In this document: positions 54,165 to 63,300 of the stretch, piece by piece
Position numbering within the stretch: position 1 is the stretch's first letter
Layout: the number at the start of each line of letters is the position of its first letter
NCBI RefSeq assembly: GCF_900112795.1
Contig: NZ_FONA01000018.1
Coordinates: 1-64,000, forward strand
DNA length: 64,000 bases
Direction: 5' to 3'
Origin: Thermophagus xiamenensis
GTDB taxonomy: Bacteria > Bacteroidota > Bacteroidia > Bacteroidales > Marinilabiliaceae
The notes under the pieces: model-generated
Database searches by the model: none
Told to the model about the DNA's origin: nothing
Seen by the model: the letters and a program-made list of their open reading frames with translations, nothing else
Translations under genes and position numbers: made by a program

Positions 54165-54485
54165 TTATTCTTCGAAATAATCGAAAACTTTATCAAGTTT
54201 CATAAGGGCTAGAAGGTCTTTAACTTCTTTTTGAATGTTAGCCAGGTAAAAGGTTCGGTTGTTTTGGCGAGCAGTTTTAAGGGCTGAGATTAAAACAGCA
54301 ATACCAGTGCTGTCGATGAATCTAATATTTTGGAGATCCAATACAAAACTGACATCCGATTTATTTAATTGGTTATTTAGTTGATCCTTGATTTCTGGAG
54401 CAATTGTGGCATTTAACCTATCAGAGTGGTTAATGGTGCCAACCATGAGGTTGTTTTTCCGAGTTATTGTAAGTTTTGTATCCAT
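54165..54485 (-). CDS. STAS domain protein
   Basis: The 106-residue product is one STAS domain with the acceptor loop FIDSTGIAVLISAL, where Ser59 is the likely phosphorylation site. It begins LTITRKNNLMVGTINHSDR, as in anti-sigma antagonists. Its start codon shares one base with the stop of the HPt gene upstream (TAATG), so translation is coupled. A STAS-HPt pair suggests a relay in which phosphoryl state is passed to or read by the STAS protein; no kinase or regulator gene is adjacent. Confidence 0.9.
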   Translation of the reverse strand: MDTKLTITRKNNLMVGTINHSDRLNATIAPEIKDQLNNQLNKSDVSFVLDLQNIRFIDSTGIAVLISALKTARQNNRTFYLANIQKEVKDLLALMKLDKVFDYFEE

Positions 54486-54961
54486 TATTTGCGAATTTCT
54501 GATTTAAGTTCTTCTTCAGCTTTTGTAAGAGCAGTTTTGAATGTATCAATGATTGATGCTACAGTTTCCTCGGAAGCATGGGTTTTTACCCATTTTTGCC
54601 GTTCTTCATCGTAATCCCTAAGGTTTTTTTCTAATTGTTGAGAAGTCTCTATTTCTTTAATGTCTGGGTTGTCTTTACTTGAAATTTCTCTAACATAAAG
54701 TTCTTTTGCAATAAGTTCCAGGTTTTTAAGATCACGATTCCCTAACTCTTCCATTCCAATTGAAAGGACTGATGATTTTGCTTTATGGGCCAACGCAGCT
54801 AACTCGAGCCATCGCTTTTCTGTGAAACTTTTATCTACGCCTTCTGTGAATTCCGGTATCTGTTCTAAAAAAATGTTAATTAGTTCTTCTATAATGCTTT
54901 CATCACCTTCGGCGATACTTTCCAGATAGCTTAGGTTAATCCATTTATATTGATTTGACAT
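54485..54961 (-). CDS. HPt (histidine phosphotransfer) domain protein
   Basis: The 158-residue product starts with an HPt four-helix bundle. His59 in LAALAHKAKSSVLSIG is the phosphorelay residue, followed by the typical small/polar helix face and LGNRDLKNLE (about 72-81). After the bundle comes a charged helical tail (from about 95) that is unusual for stand-alone HPt proteins. It is the first gene of a two-gene minus-strand operon with the STAS protein. The partners, presumably a hybrid kinase and a receiver, are not nearby; the orphan kinase at 2113 lacks a receiver, so a direct link is not supported. Confidence 0.85.
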   Translation of the reverse strand: MSNQYKWINLSYLESIAEGDESIIEELINIFLEQIPEFTEGVDKSFTEKRWLELAALAHKAKSSVLSIGMEELGNRDLKNLELIAKELYVREISSKDNPDIKEIETSQQLEKNLRDYDEERQKWVKTHASEETVASIIDTFKTALTKAEEELKSEIRK

Positions 54962-54992
54962 AAAAAATAGCTTTTTTCAAGATTGAATAGGT

Positions 54993-55000
54993 CAAATTTA
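54993..55000 (-). promoter_or_regulatory. Promoter -7 box for the HPt-STAS operon
   Basis: On the minus strand TAAATTTG is an exact TAnnTTTG match 32 bases before the HPt start, with TTTA at the -33 position at 19-base spacing (55020-55023). Confidence 0.6.
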
Positions 55001-55048
55001 ATAAAAATAGAATAAGAAGTAAAAAGCATTGGCAACAAATAATTATCA

Positions 55049-55079
55049 TTTGGGCATCTTCTTTTTTATCCTTAATTTG
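55049..55079 (+). promoter_or_regulatory. Promoter of gcvT
   Basis: TTTG at 55049-55052 and TTAATTTG at 55072-55079 (one mismatch to TAnnTTTG) have exactly 19 bases between them. Divergent from the HPt promoter. Confidence 0.6.
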
Positions 55080-55169
55080 CATTTTCTTTAGTAAAATGAA
55101 AATAATATTTCCGTTTCAACAATTTTTTGTGGAAAAGAGCTGCTCAGAACTATGTAAAAATTTAAAACC

Positions 55170-56261
55170 ATGCAAAAAACAGTTTTGAATGAAATTCATA
55201 AACAATTAGGTGCCAGGATGGTTCCTTTTGCAGGCTTTGAAATGCCTGTAGAATATTCAGGAATTACTTCCGAACATATGGCGGTTCGTCGAGCTGCCGG
55301 TATGTTCGATGTTTCTCATATGGGCGAGTTTTTGGTTAAAGGCCCTCATGCTTTTGATTTTGTTCAATATATTACAACCAATAATGTATCCGACCTGCCT
55401 GTTGGTAAAGCACAATATTCCTGTATGCCCAATAATGAAGGGGGCATTGTGGACGATTTAATCGTTTATCACCTGGATGAGGAACTTTTTATGTTGGTGG
55501 TGAATGCCTCCAATATAGAGAAAGACTGGAATTGGTGCAAAACCAATAATCATTTTGGTGCTGAATTGGTCGATATTAGTCAACAAACTTCGTTATTGGC
55601 AGTTCAGGGACCAAAAGCAAAAGAAATTTTGCAACCCCTGACCGCCATCAATCTTTCCGATATTCCATATTATGCATTTGAAACAGGTAATTTTGCAGGT
55701 ATTAATGATGTCATTATTTCGAATACCGGATATACTGGTTCAGGAGGATTTGAACTTTATATTGATAATAAGCATGCCGAATTTGTTTGGACAACATTGA
55801 TGAAGCAAGGCCATGAAAAGGGTTTAGTCCCTGCCGGTTTAGGGGCTCGTGACACTTTACGCCTGGAGGCCGGGTTTGCTTTGTATGGAAACGATTTAAA
55901 TGACACTACCACACCCATTGAAGCCGGGTTGGGATGGATTACCAAGTTGGTCGAGGGAAACAACTTTATTTCGCGTCACATCTTAGAAAAACAAAAAAAG
56001 GAAGGTGTTAACAGACGGTTAAAAGGATTTGTTCTGGAAGAGCGTGGAATTCCACGTAAAGGCTATGAAATTCGTGATGATAAAGGGAATGTAATTGGAG
56101 AGGTTACTTCCGGAACTATGTCGCCAATGCTGAAAAAAGGTATTGGTATGGGGTATGTGAATAAAGGCTTTTGGAAAGAAGAGAGTGAAATTTTTATAAG
56201 AATACGTAATAAAGATGTAAAAGCTAAGATTGTTAAGCCACCATTCGTGAAATTGAAATAA
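55170..56261 (+). CDS. gcvT: Aminomethyltransferase (glycine cleavage T protein)
   Basis: GcvT transfers the methylene group from the lipoyl-bound aminomethyl of GcvH to tetrahydrofolate. The 363-residue product starts with the canonical [15 protein letters not shown] after a short lead, has [10 protein letters not shown], the folate-site Asp region [47 protein letters not shown] and ends with GYVNKGF and a beta-barrel domain, all diagnostic of GcvT and not of its paralogue YgfZ. Complete length. GcvH and GcvP are not in the window, which is common in Bacteroidota where the genes are dispersed. Confidence 0.96.
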   Translation: MQKTVLNEIHKQLGARMVPFAGFEMPVEYSGITSEHMAVRRAAGMFDVSHMGEFLVKGPHAFDFVQYITTNNVSDLPVGKAQYSCMPNNEGGIVDDLIVYHLDEELFMLVVNASNIEKDWNWCKTNNHFGAELVDISQQTSLLAVQGPKAKEILQPLTAINLSDIPYYAFETGNFAGINDVIISNTGYTGSGGFELYIDNKHAEFVWTTLMKQGHEKGLVPAGLGARDTLRLEAGFALYGNDLNDTTTPIEAGLGWITKLVEGNNFISRHILEKQKKEGVNRRLKGFVLEERGIPRKGYEIRDDKGNVIGEVTSGTMSPMLKKGIGMGYVNKGFWKEESEIFIRIRNKDVKAKIVKPPFVKLK

Positions 56262-56546
56262 ATTATATTTTTACGAGCGAATTAGAAACAATTTTAACCG
56301 ATAGTGGTTTATTATCCAATATTTCATGTGTTTAGATGGATTATACGAACAGGGCCAATAAAAGTTGTCACTACAGGCATATGTAAAAAAAAGAGCAAAG
56401 GCAGGCGGGAAGTGGTAAATAGAGGAAGGAAGTCTGAAGCTGATGATAGTTTTATCGGTTTTTGTTGATAGATGAAGGGATTTATAATAGAAGTATAATG
56501 GATAAATCAAGAGCCCATAGACAAAGAGTTTCTAAGCACAAATATT
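56262..56546. other. Intergenic, no feature found
   Basis: About 285 bases between gcvT and comB without a gene, terminator hairpin or exact promoter box. Purine-rich on the plus strand near 56390-56440. Confidence 0.4.
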
Positions 56547-56600
56547 CTAGTTTCATTAGACCAATAAGTTAATCAAATTATATACTGATGAAGCATAACC
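56547..56600 (+). repeat. Repeat A fragment overlapping the start of comB
   Basis: TAGTTTCATTAGACCAATAAG, then AATTATATACTGATGAA, corresponds to the A right arm tail followed by the start of the next A left arm (ATACGAATGAAACGAGCATGG in other copies, differing at several bases). The ATG of comB at 56588 coincides with the ATG of the A element's ATGAAACG. Confidence 0.65.
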
Positions 56601-57325
56601 TGGAAGTTTGTTTTTCTCCTGCGTTATATGATTTATACCACCGGCCGGAAGCTGTAGTGGTTGTTATTGATGTTTTAAGAGCTACCTCGGCCATTTGTAC
56701 AGCATTTATGAATGGTGCAAAGCATATCATTCCGGTTGGAGATTTGGAAGAAGCCAGAGCCTGGAAAGCTAAAGGCCATTTGGTGGCCGCCGAACGCGAT
56801 GGAATTGTTTTAGATTTTGCAGATTTTGGAAATTCACCGTTTAATTTTACCCCCGAACGTGTACAGCAACATGATATAGTTTATAGTACCACCAATGGTA
56901 CCAAGGCCATTCATAAGGCTGCATCGGCTTATGCCGTAGCTATCGGATCATATTTGAATCTTTCGGCCCTTTCGTTTTGGTTGCAAGAGCAACATCGGGA
57001 TGTGATTATTCTCTGTGCGGCATGGAAAGATAAATTCAGTCTGGAAGATGCTTTGTTCGCCGGTGCTTTATCGAAAAAGTTGTTGGATTCGGGATTATTC
57101 ACCACTATTTGTGATTCAGTTCATGCTTCACTTGATCTTTGGAAGTCTGCTCAGCCTAATGTTTATCGGTATATTTTAAAGGCAGCACAAAAACAACGAC
57201 TGGCAAAAAACGGTTTAGACGATGTAATTGAATTCTGTCATACCCCTGATCAAACATCCATCGTTCCTGTGTTAAAGGGTGACCGTCTGGTCGGAGAAAC
57301 TGTCGGGAAGATTTCCTATATTTGA
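56588..57325 (+). CDS. comB: 2-Phosphosulfolactate phosphatase family protein
   Basis: ComB removes phosphate from 2-phosphosulfolactate, a step towards coenzyme M in archaea; bacterial homologues are common and often lack the rest of the pathway. The 245-residue product has VVIDVLRATSAI, VAAERDGIVL, STTNGTKAI and CHTPDQTSIVPVL, which are the family's Mg2+ and phosphate-site blocks. ComA and ComC are absent nearby, so the substrate in this organism is uncertain (sulfolactate or another phosphoester). The start codon lies inside a repeat A fragment. The glycosyltransferase gene starts 16 bp after its stop, so the two are probably cotranscribed. Confidence 0.88.
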   Translation: MKHNLEVCFSPALYDLYHRPEAVVVVIDVLRATSAICTAFMNGAKHIIPVGDLEEARAWKAKGHLVAAERDGIVLDFADFGNSPFNFTPERVQQHDIVYSTTNGTKAIHKAASAYAVAIGSYLNLSALSFWLQEQHRDVIILCAAWKDKFSLEDALFAGALSKKLLDSGLFTTICDSVHASLDLWKSAQPNVYRYILKAAQKQRLAKNGLDDVIEFCHTPDQTSIVPVLKGDRLVGETVGKISYI

Positions 57326-57340
57326 CAAAAACAATCAACA

Positions 57341-58333
57341 ATGCCGTTCATTTCTTTTATAATACCTGTATATAATCGTCCACAGGAAGTTGATGAATTG
57401 CTGGATTCATTTTCTCGTCAAACAGTCAAAGATTTTGAAATTATCGTTGTTGAAGATGGCTCAACCTTGTCATCGCAGGATATTGTGGACGAATGGTCAG
57501 GTTCTTTGACTGTTCGTTACATCTTTCAACCTAATGCCGGGCCAGGTCCGGCAAGGAATACCGGAGCATCCGAAGCAGTAGGTGAGTGGCTTATATTTTT
57601 AGACTCTGACTGTTTGTTACCACCCGATTATACCGAGAAAGTAATTTCAGAACTAAAGAGCGCAGATTTTGATTGTTTTGGTGGACCCGATCGTCCCCAT
57701 GAAGGGTTTAATGCTACCCAAAAAGCAATAGGACACACCATGAGCAGTTTTCTAACCACAGGTGGCATACGTGGAGGAAAAGAAAAAGTGGATAAGTTTT
57801 ATCCGCGAAGTTTTAACCTGGGGGTTAGAAATAGCGTTTTTCATGCGATAAACGGGTTTACCAATATGCGTTTTGGTGAGGATATCGATTTTAGCATGCG
57901 TCTGCTGGAAGCGGGGTATAAAACCGCTTTGCTTCAAGATGTTTGGATATGGCATAAACGTCGAACTAATTTTCGTTCCTTTTTTAAGCAGGTTTTTAAT
58001 TCAGGAATTGCACGTATAAATCTGGAGGCCCGACATCCCGGAACCACCAAATTGGTTCATCTGTTGCCTTCCTGTTTTTCAATAGGATATCCCATTATTT
58101 TTATTTTTGCGTTGTTTTTTCCAGTGCTTTTTTTCTTGTTATTGCTTCCTCCGATAATTGTTTTTATAGATGCTCTTGTCGCTCTCAGGCAATTGAAATC
58201 TGCGATTTTGGCTATTCCCGCTTTTTTTACACAGATGTATGGGTATGGAACGGGGTTTATTTATGCCTGGATAAAGAGAAATATTTTTAAGGAAAAGGAA
58301 TTCAATGCTTTTGAGGAGAGCTTTTACAAGTAG
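57341..58333 (+). CDS. Glycosyltransferase family 2 protein, membrane anchored
   Basis: The 330-residue product has a GT-A domain: FIIPVYNRPQEVDELLDS at the N terminus, VVEDGSTLSSQD, NAGPGPARNTGASEA and the DxD metal site in FLDSDCLLP (about 84-92), then FGGPDRPHEG and RFGEDIDFSMRLLEAGYK with the catalytic ED. From about residue 240 there are two to three membrane helices (FSIGYPIIFIFALFFPVLFF). It probably transfers a sugar to a lipid-linked or surface acceptor at the inner membrane. It follows comB closely; no other glycan gene is next to it. Confidence 0.9.
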   Translation: MPFISFIIPVYNRPQEVDELLDSFSRQTVKDFEIIVVEDGSTLSSQDIVDEWSGSLTVRYIFQPNAGPGPARNTGASEAVGEWLIFLDSDCLLPPDYTEKVISELKSADFDCFGGPDRPHEGFNATQKAIGHTMSSFLTTGGIRGGKEKVDKFYPRSFNLGVRNSVFHAINGFTNMRFGEDIDFSMRLLEAGYKTALLQDVWIWHKRRTNFRSFFKQVFNSGIARINLEARHPGTTKLVHLLPSCFSIGYPIIFIFALFFPVLFFLLLLPPIIVFIDALVALRQLKSAILAIPAFFTQMYGYGTGFIYAWIKRNIFKEKEFNAFEESFYK

Positions 58334-58367
58334 AGGCAAAAAAAAGGGCTTTAATTTTTAAATTGCT

Positions 58368-58375
58368 TACCTTTG
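58368..58375 (+). promoter_or_regulatory. Promoter -7 box for the DUF4494 gene
   Basis: TACCTTTG is an exact TAnnTTTG match, 28 bases before the ATG at 58404. Confidence 0.55.
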
Positions 58376-58403
58376 GCCGGTATTTTTAAAAACAATAATT
58401 GAG

Positions 58404-58889
58404 ATGCTACATACTTGGTTCGAGTGCAAAGTTAAATATATCAAAATAGACGAAAATAGCGGTAAAGAAAAGAAAGTAACTGAACCATATCTGGTCGATG
58501 CAGTTTCATTTACCGAAGCTGAACAGAGGATTCACGAAGAGATGCAATCCATGATTAGAGGCGAATTCCAGGTGACCAATATTCGCAAAGCCGATTATAC
58601 CGATTTATTCCCTAATTTTCCCGGCGATAAGTGGTATAAATGTAAAGTTAGCCATTTGGCCATCGATGAAAATGCACAGAAAGAAAAAAAGGTGACCAGC
58701 AATATGTTGGTTATGGCCGATAATGTGCGGGATGCCTACGAGCATTTGATGGAAGGACTTTCGGATATGGTTGTTGACTTCCATGTGATTAGCATTTCTG
58801 AAAGTCCTTTGATGGATGTTTTTCCTTATGAAGCTGATAAAGCCTTTTCTAAAAATTTGGAGCCCCAACTCAACAATGATGAGGCGTAA
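58404..58889 (+). CDS. DUF4494 protein with internal duplication
   Basis: The 161-residue protein belongs to DUF4494, a small Bacteroidota family. It is visibly duplicated: residues about 2-65 (TWFECKVKYIKIDENSGKEK, then VTEPYLVDAVSFTEAEQRI) and about 78-145 (KWYKCKVSHLAIDENAQKEK, then VTSNMLVMADNVRDAYEHL) align closely, each with a W(F/Y)xCKV start and an EKKVT turn. No signal peptide or membrane helix, so it is cytoplasmic. A single conserved Cys in each repeat is notable. Function is unknown; it has its own promoter box. Confidence 0.85.
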   Translation: MLHTWFECKVKYIKIDENSGKEKKVTEPYLVDAVSFTEAEQRIHEEMQSMIRGEFQVTNIRKADYTDLFPNFPGDKWYKCKVSHLAIDENAQKEKKVTSNMLVMADNVRDAYEHLMEGLSDMVVDFHVISISESPLMDVFPYEADKAFSKNLEPQLNNDEA

Positions 58890-58902
58890 GCATTTTATAG
58901 CC

Positions 58903-59040
58903 AGTCATTAGTGGTTAGTCATTAGTCCATTAACACTAATGACTGTTCACTCGTGACTAATGATGTCTTCTGCCTTTTCTATGTGCACTTCTGCCTATAT
59001 ATTATTGTTGTGACAAACTTTCCTGATTAAGTTTGTTTTA
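58903..59040 (-). repeat. Dispersed repeat, C-B-A left half in reverse orientation (second subfamily)
   Basis: A C hairpin (CAGTCATTAGTGGTTAG to GTGACTAATGA), a partly deleted reversed B (CTTCTGCCTTTTC, then GTGCACTTCTGCC), and a diverged A left half (TTGTTGTGACAAACTTTCC, then TTTGTTTTAT). The A part matches the copy near 60210, with CAAACTTTC in place of the CTTTTG hairpin, so at least two A subfamilies exist. Confidence 0.8.
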
Positions 59041-59175
59041 TTTTGAATTTCAGTGTTTTGGGGATGTCTGATTCTTTTAATATTAATAATCAAAGTTTCT
59101 TTTAATTAATCTGTCCTCAACATTCCTTCTTTTTTTCTGTTTACTGTAGGAATTGATTTTAGTGAATAATCTTTT

Positions 59176-59841
59176 ATGACCAAACGTAAGCAAAAAGATC
59201 TTTTTCCGGTTAAGATAATTGATAATCAGGAGATAGTTCCGGGAGTGTTTTCTTTGGAAACAGAAAAAAAATTTGACTTCATTCCCGGGCAGGTGGTTGC
59301 CGTGGCAATGAATCCAACTGATGAACCTCGACTTTATAGTATTGCCAGTGGAAACAAAAAAGATTTTATCCGTTTAATATTCGATGTTAACCCGCACGGA
59401 AAGCTTACACCCCAATTGGCAAAACTTTCTAAAGGGGATAAGCTGTATATGTCAAAACCTTTCGGCAAATTTTTAGGTACTGTTGAGCCTGCCTGGTGGA
59501 TTGCAACCGGCACGGGAATAGCGCCTTTTATTAGTATGGCAGAATCGGACATGTATGTGGGGAAAAAGTTAATTCATGGTGCTAAAACACCCGCAGAATT
59601 TTTGTTTTCTGAGCTGTTTGTTCAAACTCTTGGGGAGAGTTATCTGCGATTTGCTACTCGGGAAGTTGGACCAGGTATTAATAGTGGTCGCCTAACCTCA
59701 TGGTTAAAAGATCTTAAGGAGTTGCCTGGAGATGTACTATTTTATTTATGTGGCAATCCTGACATGGTTGTTGAGGTTCGGGATATTTTGGTGGGTAAAG
59801 GTATTGCTATCGAAAAGGTAATAGCTGAAATTTATTTTTAA
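59176..59841 (+). CDS. Ferredoxin-NADP reductase-like FAD-binding protein
   Basis: The 221-residue product is a short FNR-superfamily flavoprotein. The FAD motif RxYS is present in PRLYSIASGN (about residue 54), the NAD(P)-binding glycine motif in ATGTGIAPFISM (about 112-123), and CGNPDMVVEVRDIL near the end is the usual C-terminal nicotinamide-site block. There is no iron-sulfur or other extra domain. It may reduce ferredoxin or flavodoxin with NAD(P)H; the exact partner is unknown. It stands alone between two repeat clusters. Confidence 0.88.
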   Translation: MTKRKQKDLFPVKIIDNQEIVPGVFSLETEKKFDFIPGQVVAVAMNPTDEPRLYSIASGNKKDFIRLIFDVNPHGKLTPQLAKLSKGDKLYMSKPFGKFLGTVEPAWWIATGTGIAPFISMAESDMYVGKKLIHGAKTPAEFLFSELFVQTLGESYLRFATREVGPGINSGRLTSWLKDLKELPGDVLFYLCGNPDMVVEVRDILVGKGIAIEKVIAEIYF

Positions 59842-59954
59842 CCGGAATTGACTTTCTCATTTGGTCTCTAAAATCATATAGCATTTCAATAGCTTTGATT
59901 TAGGGATTTTTATTATTATCCGGAAATTTTCATAAGTATATAATTTATCAAAAT

Positions 59955-60244
59955 TATTGGCCGAATAGAATTCGCATGACCATCATTTCCTACATGTTCT
60001 GGTTGATCTGGTTGAGACAAAATTTCTTGGTCATGCTCGTTTTATTCGTATAAAATTTACTTACTTCATTGATATATTGTTTCTTAAAAGTAGTCATTAG
60101 TGGTTAGTCATTAGTCACTAGTCCATTAACACTAATGACTGTTGACTAATGACTATAAACATTTTCTGCCTTCTGCCTGTGCACTTCTGCCTTTATCCAT
60201 GTTCTTGTTGTGTCAAACTTTCTGATCATGCTTGTTTTATTTGC
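59955..60244 (-). repeat. Composite repeat: A, linker, C, B, A left half (reverse)
   Basis: Read on the minus strand, the order is A left half, B, C, linker (TTTTAAGAAACAATATATC and TGAAGTAAGTAAA), then a complete A of the second subfamily at about 59955-60050. The same B-C-linker-A order occurs at 15431-15600, so the composite has moved or been copied as a unit. In the complete A the arms CGAATAAAACGAGCATGACC and GGTCATGCGAATTCTATTCG pair with the same central mismatches as other copies, and two pair changes compensate each other. Confidence 0.9.
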
Positions 60245-60348
60245 TAAAGCAAAATTAAATTGTGCATATTCAAAAAACAAATAGAGTAATATGTTGAATT
60301 TTAAATTGTAATGCTCTATCTTATCCCAGAAAAACAAATATTTTTTAA

Positions 60349-63300
60349 ATGGATTTAAAAAAATCTTTCGGGATTTCCGAAAATGGAATTAATGAAACTC
60401 CAAAACCCAAGCGGCTCATCGAGTATATTAATCTTAAACTGGCAGCAATGGGGCAACCCATCTATAAGTCCCAGTCTCGTATGGGGTTTTTGGAATTGGC
60501 CAATGACTTAATAAAAAATTATAAAGAAAAAAATCAGTTGTTAGCCTCCTATCTTTGTCCGGCCGATCAACGAATTCAAAATTTCCTTGATAATTATTTA
60601 GCCGATTATAAAACTGATATCGATATTAGATTACCGGATAATACTTTTATTGTAGACTATCACGGCGTGGCAAGAGCTTTGTCGCTCCCTCCTGATAAGC
60701 CTTCGTTCAAATCAGATATTATTGAGAGTTATAGAGTAAAGCAAGGTATTCTCAATAATCCTAAAAATGATCGACGTACTACCAAAGGGGTATTTCATAT
60801 TACTGAAGGAGGCTTGCCTATTCCTTACGATAAAAAAGCGGTTCCTAAAATTACTTTTGCAAAACTGCTGGAACAAGCTGTTAATCCTCCCCGCCAATTG
60901 CTGGAGCTACCCTTTACCTCATCTCAGAAAGAAAAGGCGGCTACCTTTGTTTCTCTTCTTTTGAAACCTGTGGTGGAACCATGTGTGGGTAATTGCAAAG
61001 AGAGGAGAATGGAGATACGCTTTTTTGTCCCCGGTAATTTAGTGAGTAATCTCGATTTTGTTGAATCTATCTTTGGCAATGCCGGCGATCCCTTTTTACC
61101 TGAGAACGATTCGGCACTCGATGTAGAAGGCTGGACGGGTCATACCGGCTGCGTTATACTAGCACCTCACCTTACTAAACTAAAAAAAAGGGATTTAGGT
61201 CTTCCTCATGTCAGCAAGGCGAATGAACGGCAGATGCGCGATGGAATGTGCTGGCAGGAAGAGAATGAATTGTATAATGATGGTGAAGCTTTTAAAATCA
61301 CTGCCAGAACTTCTGATGGTGTTATCGTAACAATAATTGCCGATAATTATTATGGTTATTCAAAAAAAGAAGTAAAAACCCAAATAAGTTTTGCAGCCAA
61401 TCTTTTGGGTAATGTTGAAGAAGAACATGCCGGCGGGGCTATTGCTTTTCCTGCTTATAATTTGGGGGATGAATTTTCTGATCGCAATCAATTTTCAGGA
61501 AATGATTTATCCTTCGATGAAATGGTGAAAATTTATGCCGATTTCATGGAGGAACAGCCTGAGGGTTACGCCATTGATAAGATGTATAGAAATATTATTT
61601 ATGTTCCTGAAAATGCTGCATTCAGCCTTATTAATCAGAAAATTTCGTGGATAAGAAATCGTAAGGAACAAAGTATTAGTCTTAAACCCCAATATACCTA
61701 TATTCTTCCGGCTGGATATAAAGTGAGGATGAATAAAAACCCGTATGTGCCGTCCTGGCGACTTATTGGTTCGGTGGCCGAGGGAACATTTTGTCACAAA
61801 CCTTGTACTGTATCGGGAGGCGGCAAGTCGGAAATTTCTAAATCTATTAGCGATGCAATTATATATGGCCCTTTCTTTACAGCTGATTTTGTAAATGACT
61901 TCAAAAAAGTTGAGGAAATAATCAATAAAGATTATTCAGACGTATATTTGGATCATATACACACCGAAAAAGACAGACCCATTTTAAGTCCTAAACGTTC
62001 GTTGGGTTCTGTCATTAAATTATTAACTCCTGCAGCTAACCGATATAAACCTGAATATAATGAATGGTTGAAACGTATCCCATATCATATTAAAGGCTTG
62101 GTTTATATTGTTAAACGCTTTTACAAAGAAGAATGGGGAAACAATTGGAAAGAATATTTTTCAGTTGATATTGTTGATGGACGACACGGAAATGAACTTA
62201 AGTTTAAAAACCGCAAGTTGGTCGCCAGTTATCTCCGTGTTGGTTTAACCAATGATGGCGCCTGGAGAACATTCAAATTACGACAGGATTTTATTGCCTC
62301 CGATAAGCTGCAAATGGAAGATGATATATCAGTTTCAACGGTTGTTCCAAATTCTAAGTTGAAATATTTATCGCCAAATTTTTCTTATCCTGCGGCTAAA
62401 TTTACCAATAACTGTGAATTTCGTTTTTTTCAAAGACCTGATGATGCAATTCATAGAGGATATGATAAACAGGCCGAAAAAGATTTGGCGACACCAAATA
62501 CTTTTATATCCAATTTTGCACCTTTAAATGCGGATGATGCAAGGAAAATCACTGATAATGCTATTGAATTTGATAAGTATAGCAAACCCATGAAAGTTCT
62601 TATCCGTGAAGTAGTGGATAAGAAAGAGAGTACCTTTTTTGTTTCATCATCCCATCCGCGTATTGTTGATGGTAAGCCCTCGGCAAATGTTAGATACCTT
62701 CAAAACAGACCCAATTTAATCCAACATCGTGATAATTATATTGCAGAGATAGGTTCCCGGTTATTTCGGAAAATTCCGCCTAATCAGCCAGTATTGTATC
62801 CTGTCAATGCCGTATTGGCCGGACGAAGAAATAATCCGCCTCAACCGGGCATTCGTTCCCTTGCCGTATATAATCCCATACATTATCAAGAATTGCCTGA
62901 ATTGTTTATGGATTTCATTTGCAGCCTCACCGGAAAATCCCCTTCGACCACCGGTACCGGGTCAGAAGGTGCATTGACCAAAGGGCCTTTCAATGCCTTA
63001 AGTCCTGTTTCTGACCTCAATAATGCTTTGGTGTCATTTATTCTTACCGGTTATCCGGGGTTTACTTCTGCCGCCGGTTATATTGGACCCAAGTTCCGTG
63101 TAGATCATGATATCAGCCTCCTGGTGCCTGAAATCTGGAGTCGTTTGCATCCCGAAGAAAGCCGGCCTGAGTTTCTTATTGAGCACCGATATCTGGAAAA
63201 ATTGGAAGATTTTAATTTTGAAGGACAAAAAGTTCTTGCTTCAAGACTTGGTTACAGAATAACCGCTAAATTTGCCAGAACTTTTTTAGGGAGAATATTT

